This document shows positions 12,735 through 12,772 of a stretch of DNA of 12,772 nucleotides, piece after piece (position 1 is the stretch's first letter; each line of letters opens with the position of its first letter). Location: assembly GCA_002305545.1 (NCBI GenBank), contig DBRG01000022.1, positions 1 through 12,772 on the forward strand, in the 5' to 3' direction. Position numbers and translations under genes: made by a program. This stretch comes from Bacteroidales bacterium UBA1374. GTDB lineage: Bacteria; Bacteroidota; Bacteroidia; Bacteroidales; UBA932. The notes below the pieces were generated by a model. That model had not been told where the DNA came from, did not search any database, and saw nothing but the letters and a program-made list of their open reading frames with translations.

Positions 12735-12765
12735 TTTGCAGTTGTTAAATTTATGGCTAATTTTG
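12735..12765 (+). promoter_or_regulatory. Bacteroidota sigma-type promoter reading out of the window
   Basis: TTTG at 12735-12738 is followed, after exactly 19 bases, by TAATTTTG at 12758-12765. Both elements match the -33/-7 consensus in full with preferred spacing. The start would lie around 12770-12772, so it would drive a plus-strand gene beyond the window edge, divergent from cutC. An A8-GAC-T7 tract (12720-12737) lies between the two promoters and may serve as a shared bent or UP-like element. Confidence 0.6.
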
Positions 12766-12772
12766 CAGCCCC

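Overview
The window reads as a chromosomal segment of a Bacteroidota organism, probably of the Bacteroidales. This rests on protein content (a COG5016-type carboxyltransferase, a patatin/outer-membrane-barrel fusion, and a soluble acyltransferase with an NHRD motif), on TAnnTTTG -7 boxes with little Shine-Dalgarno signal, and on moderate GC content with very tight gene packing. No tRNA, rRNA, CRISPR array, insertion sequence, integrase or phage gene was seen. All identifications come from reading motifs by eye; no database was searched.

Layout. (1) Positions 91-6085, plus strand: five genes with almost no spacing, probably one operon. They encode an oxaloacetate decarboxylase/pyruvate carboxylase subunit B-like carboxyltransferase, a glutamate/dicarboxylate:cation symporter (DAACS family), a threonine synthase-like PLP enzyme with an N-terminal Cys4 knuckle, a DedA-family membrane protein, and a CNNM/CorC (DUF21 + CBS) membrane protein. 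(2) Positions 6063-8498, minus strand: a patatin phospholipase fused to a POTRA domain and an outer-membrane barrel (type Vd-like). It converges on the operon with a 23-bp overlap of coding ends. (3) Positions 8558-11755, plus strand, divergent from the patatin gene: a full-length ketoacyl-synthase-fold protein without the catalytic cysteine, a half-size ketosynthase-like protein, and a cytosolic glycerolipid-type acyltransferase. (4) Positions 11781-11815: a strong hairpin terminator usable from both sides. (5) Positions 11828-12691, minus strand: a CutC-family protein with two low-complexity inserts, followed by a divergent promoter region that points a well-formed promoter out of the window.

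How the genes may work together. Genes 1 and 2 suggest C4-dicarboxylate or acidic amino-acid uptake coupled to oxaloacetate/pyruvate metabolism, but the carboxyltransferase lacks its own biotinyl lysine and would need a carrier in trans. The patatin, ketosynthase-like pair, acyltransferase and DedA genes share a membrane-lipid theme. The most unusual parts are the cysteine-less ketosynthase pair next to an acyltransferase with an altered motif (8558-11755), and in-frame low-complexity expansions in three neighbouring conserved genes (patatin, acyltransferase, cutC).
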